This document shows positions 61,020 to 64,000 of a stretch of DNA of 64,000 bases, in pieces. Under the pieces are notes generated by a model. That model was not told the origin of the DNA, made no database searches, and saw nothing but the letters and a program-made list of their open reading frames with translations. The position numbers and the translations under genes were made by a program. Origin of the DNA: Gibbula magus (taxonomy: Eukaryota > Mollusca > Gastropoda > Trochida > Trochidae); NCBI GenBank assembly GCA_936450465.1, contig OW388293.1, forward strand, positions 47,296,040 through 47,360,039, in the 5' to 3' direction. The number at the start of each line of letters is the position of its first letter. Within the stretch, counting starts at the first letter, position 1.

Positions 61020-63064
61020 ATGTTGGCGGGGGATAATAACGATGTTCATCGCCACCTTATAATGTGCAACATTTAGCCAAAGAAGGTATACCATAGTATC
61101 GATGAGAACTTCAGGGTTAGAAGAACGTAAGATGCCCTTTTCCCACAACGTTTGGTCTTGTTCAATGCTGAATACATTTGCCTTCTTCGACTCGTTATCC
61201 AATGTGTTGCGTAACTCGTGTTGCGTATCAGAGAGCGGCTTCAAGGGACGTCCATTTTGTGACAGAGACAACTGCATCAGCAACACTAATTGTCTCAATG
61301 TTTTAGGTGGATATTCAGTTCCGTTTGTACACACAAAGACACAAGCAATAGTTCAACTTGGTTTGTCCAATGCACAGGAATTTGAGGATACCCAAGATCT
61401 CAATGTAAACAATGTATATAAAAGTATCCACGCCCCCCTCTATACAATAGGCTAAAGGAGCGACACCCGCCATCTTGGCAACTATTGGTTGCGTTTTCGC
61501 ACCTCTCGACTCGACCACATTCGTGGCTTATATTTCAAAACATACACAACGACATATAACGAAACTTACCGCCGATCCTTTATTAGGTTTCATACTAATT
61601 GGACATGGGCAACTTTTTGTTAACTTACTTACTTTTCGGCCCAAATTACGCTGCTAAGTCGATTCTACCTGCAAACAACATCGAATTACAACTCGCTCAG
61701 ACGGAAGTGACGTCACTATACTGACTTGAATACACTCTCTCTCAGCTATATTTAGATACAAAGCATGGTCATGCAACTGTGTTAACATGTTACCGGGGCA
61801 AGCGACCATAACATTGCATCTCAACACCTACTTTTTAAGTTTAGCCTAAACCAATTTATCTAACTTTATTTTTACAGCAGACAGAAAGACACCTTTCCTT
61901 ATGTAAGTTATGAATAAAATATGGATAACAAATTCTTTGTAATAGTTAGAATATCCCTATTCAAATAATTTAAATTTCAAACTAAGGAACACATTAATTT
62001 GCTAACAAAAGATGAATCAGTCTCTTCTCGTTTATGTCCTTGAAATAATAAAGGTATATACTGACAATAACATATCATCATCACATATAAAAATCCTTTC
62101 AAAAATTATATTTTCTATTTCTTGTCATTTAGATAATCATTATATGTATAACTTCATTTGTATTAGTTATTATCAGGAGTGTTGGCATATCAGTATATTT
62201 TTTTGTTTGTTGTCATTATGTCGGTGTTTTTTTAGAAGCGTAACGAGGTTTCATATTTCCAAGCAAAAATAACACTGCTAATGTTAAAGTCGCCATAACA
62301 ACCCATGTGATGCATGTGATGCACGTGCTTCTCTTGCAATTTACCCTTGTCACACATTACTGAATGTGACGATTACTTTATAAACAACGTTTCTAAATGT
62401 CCTGAGAATATGCAAACTATTGCTTGTTTAATGTACTTATTATTGAGATAAGACCAACAAATTATGACAATTATTCCAATATCTGTAGCAAAAGTTATGG
62501 TCACTTGCCCCGGTGTAAAAACCAACATGTTTACACAGCTGCATGACCATGCTTTGTATCTAAATATAGCTGAGAGAGAGAGTGTATTCAAGTCAGTATA
62601 GTGACGTCACTTCCGTCTGAGCGAGTTGTAATTCGATGTTGTTTGCAGGTAGAATCGACTTAGCAGCGTAATTTGGGCCGAAAAGAAAGTAAGTTAACAA
62701 AAAGTTGCCCATGTCCAATTAGTATGAAACCTAATAAAGGATCGGCGGTAAGTTTCGTTATATGTCGTTGTGTATGTTTTGAAATATAAGCCACGAATGT
62801 GGTCGAGTCGAGAGGTGCGAAAACGCAACCAATAGTTGCCAAGATGGCGGGTGTCGCTCCTTTAGCCTATTGTATAGAGGGGGGCGTGGATACTTTTATA
62901 TACATTGTTTACATTGAGATCTTGGGTATCCTCAAATTCCTGTGGTCCAATGCACTGCTTAAAACGTCATCTTCACTTGAATCGAAATCAAATTGTGAAA
63001 TCCTGTCACTGGCGTATGTAAGCTGTGATGAAGGAATTTTTTCGTCCGAATTGTTATCACACAT
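61020..63064 (-). pseudogene. N-terminal and core part of a KIAA1958/DUF3504-type gene, disrupted
   Basis: Read on minus from an ATG at 63064: MCDNNSDEKIPSSQLTYASD then FDFDSSEDDVLSSALD, an acidic N-terminus. The frame is then cut by a 1.57-kb inverted-repeat element (61375-62944). Past it, the same frame has KPS, a TGA, then TNGTEYPPKTLRQLVLLMQL, TLDNESKKANVF and QTLWEKGILRSSNPEVLIDT, all typical of DUF3504 (T-E-Y-P-P-x-T-L; L-W-E-K-G-x-L-G). The following core, usually G-L-x-x-A-L-R-x-G-x-E-H-R, is degraded: LLWLNVA, then a frame change and a TAA, then GGDEHR (about 61045). The gene is broken by one element, one stop and one frameshift. The domain normally between the acidic start and TEYPP is missing, so an exon or segment has been lost. 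Confidence 0.7.
61375..62944. mobile_element. 1.57-kb element with ~450-bp terminal inverted repeats
   Basis: The left arm (61375-61812) and right arm (62494-62944) are nearly identical inverse copies. They enclose a spacer of about 680 bases (61813-62493). The outer ends are CAGGAATTTGAGG/CCTCAAATTCCTG. GTCCAATGCA occurs directly on both sides (61365-61374 and 62945-62954), fitting an 8- to 10-bp target duplication. Both arms carry the same 60-codon frame (MATIGCVFAPLDSTTF...), which is a mirror effect. The spacer is AT-rich and shows no transposase, so this is non-autonomous. The 8-bp-class duplication would fit the hAT or P superfamilies, but that is inference. Confidence 0.8.
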
Positions 63065-63348
63065 CTTTCAATCTAGGATGTCTTCTCACAATTACATGTG
63101 GTTACAAAATGAAGACGCTGCCATGTGGAACCCGTGCACACGATGATTTGCTGTCATTGCCTTATATGGACGCGTATCTAAGCAACAGGAAAGGTTGCTT
63201 TGTGAAGTTCAATTTTCAGTGCAAGCACGAGAAAAGCAACCGTAAACATAACAACTCATGTGTTGACATATTACACAACGAATAAAGTTCCACAAATTTC
63301 TAATTAAAATTGATTAAATATGTGCTTACTGGTGAAATGGTTTAAGTA

Positions 63349-63431
63349 GGTAATATGACTCGATCGGACCTTGTTCTCTAATGGTTGAAATGGTTAACCA
63401 TTTCAACAACTAGAGAAGTCGTCATATTACC
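63349..63431. repeat. Palindrome (foldback), centre at GTTAAC
   Basis: GGTAATATGAC ... TGGTTGAAATGGTT meets AACCATTTCAAC ... GTCATATTACC. Arms about 40 bases with a less matched middle. The CCCCTTTAA-like end at 63483-63492 may mark a relic of the TTAAAGG MITE family. Confidence 0.7.
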
Positions 63432-63494
63432 CTGCATTACGTAATGCACAACATCCAAGTTGGCGGATTTTGCCGACAGAACGGCCCCTTTAAG

Positions 63495-64000
63495 ACAATG
63501 AAGAAACCAATTATAAAGCATTGTGTCACAGAAGATAGTAGGTCTTAATAAAATGACTATGACTTATGACATGGTCAATGACAGTGCCTCAATTTATCTA
63601 GTAATATTGTACATTCTAAAATATCTAGGTGTAGTTGGCTAATACCGTCGTGATGACACAAATCATATACTGTAAATCTGTAAATATGAGTTCGATTAAA
63701 CCTGATCTAAAATGAGTCCCAACATTGCTCTAGCGGTAAATGTTTAATTTGAGGATAAACATGGGGATGGCTATAAAGAGGGTTTCCATTAAGCCTATTT
63801 TTGGATTCATGAAGTTTTTAACATAAACAGCTTAAACGGATTATTTATGTCACCTGTAAGTTGTCATTCTCGAGAATCGATTATGACACTTTTATCCAAA
63901 CATTAACATCTGTGATATCTATGCTCAAGACAATTTGAGAGAGATAGAAACTGAATATAGATATTTAGGTCGTGGCCTTTGTAACCCCATTATTCCCACA
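63495..64000. other. No recognised gene
   Basis: AT-rich sequence to the end of the window; nothing supported. Confidence 0.5.

Noticed and set aside
61475..62842. Pair of identical 60-codon ORFs on opposite strands as a conserved small gene
   Set aside because: They are the same sequence in the two arms of an inverted repeat, so identity reflects the arms, not selection.

Overview
The window looks like gene-poor nuclear DNA of an invertebrate animal, most likely a mollusc and possibly a gastropod. It is AT-rich by eye. It has no operons, no bacterial-style gene packing and almost no long conserved ORFs. Instead it carries many dispersed inverted-repeat elements, minisatellites, homopolymer runs, retrotransposon relics and a few isolated exon-like pieces. 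The mollusc assignment rests on the style of the repeats (a SINE-like unit with a tRNA-type B box at about 19 kb, and repeats containing GTTTCCATGGAAAC). It is an inference, not a proof.

Layout. From 0 to 8 kb there is a trinucleotide-repeat block, microsatellites and a minus-strand relic of a Penelope-like element with a hammerhead-ribozyme-like core. At 8 kb there is a possible TATA promoter with a short first exon on the minus strand. From 8 to 16 kb lie several MITE-type elements (TTAAAGG ends and TTATTACCC ends) and a diverged inverted copy of a repeat seen again at 42 kb. From 18 to 21 kb there is a SINE-like composite and a 41-bp tandem array with a small insertion. At 26.6-27.1 kb sits a 25-bp minisatellite that contains an exact 150-bp higher-order duplication. 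From 31 to 40 kb there are MITEs, a decayed LINE, a broken Tc1-like transposase and a second Penelope-like tail. At 41-43.4 kb a 39-bp minisatellite and a ~160-bp tandem repeat element sit side by side.

The best preserved coding material is a 5-kb non-LTR retrotransposon on the plus strand (about 44.4-49.6 kb). Its ORF1 begins with a hydrophobic segment followed by a 2A-like ribosome-skipping motif (NDIETNPGP). Its ORF2 has an AP endonuclease and a reverse transcriptase, both broken by frameshifts and stops.

Two host-gene-like loci lie on the minus strand. At 51.6-53.4 kb there is an F-box/leucine-rich-repeat coding exon split by a MITE, followed in the same frame by further open sequence. 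At 58.3-63.1 kb there are pieces of a KIAA1958/DUF3504-type, Crypton-derived tyrosine-recombinase gene. Its C-terminal exon is intact. Its N-terminal part is cut by a 1.57-kb element with ~450-bp inverted termini, flanked by a direct repeat. A 152-bp tandem array and a 38-nt C run lie between the two parts. No rRNA, canonical tRNA, CRISPR or bacterial features were seen.
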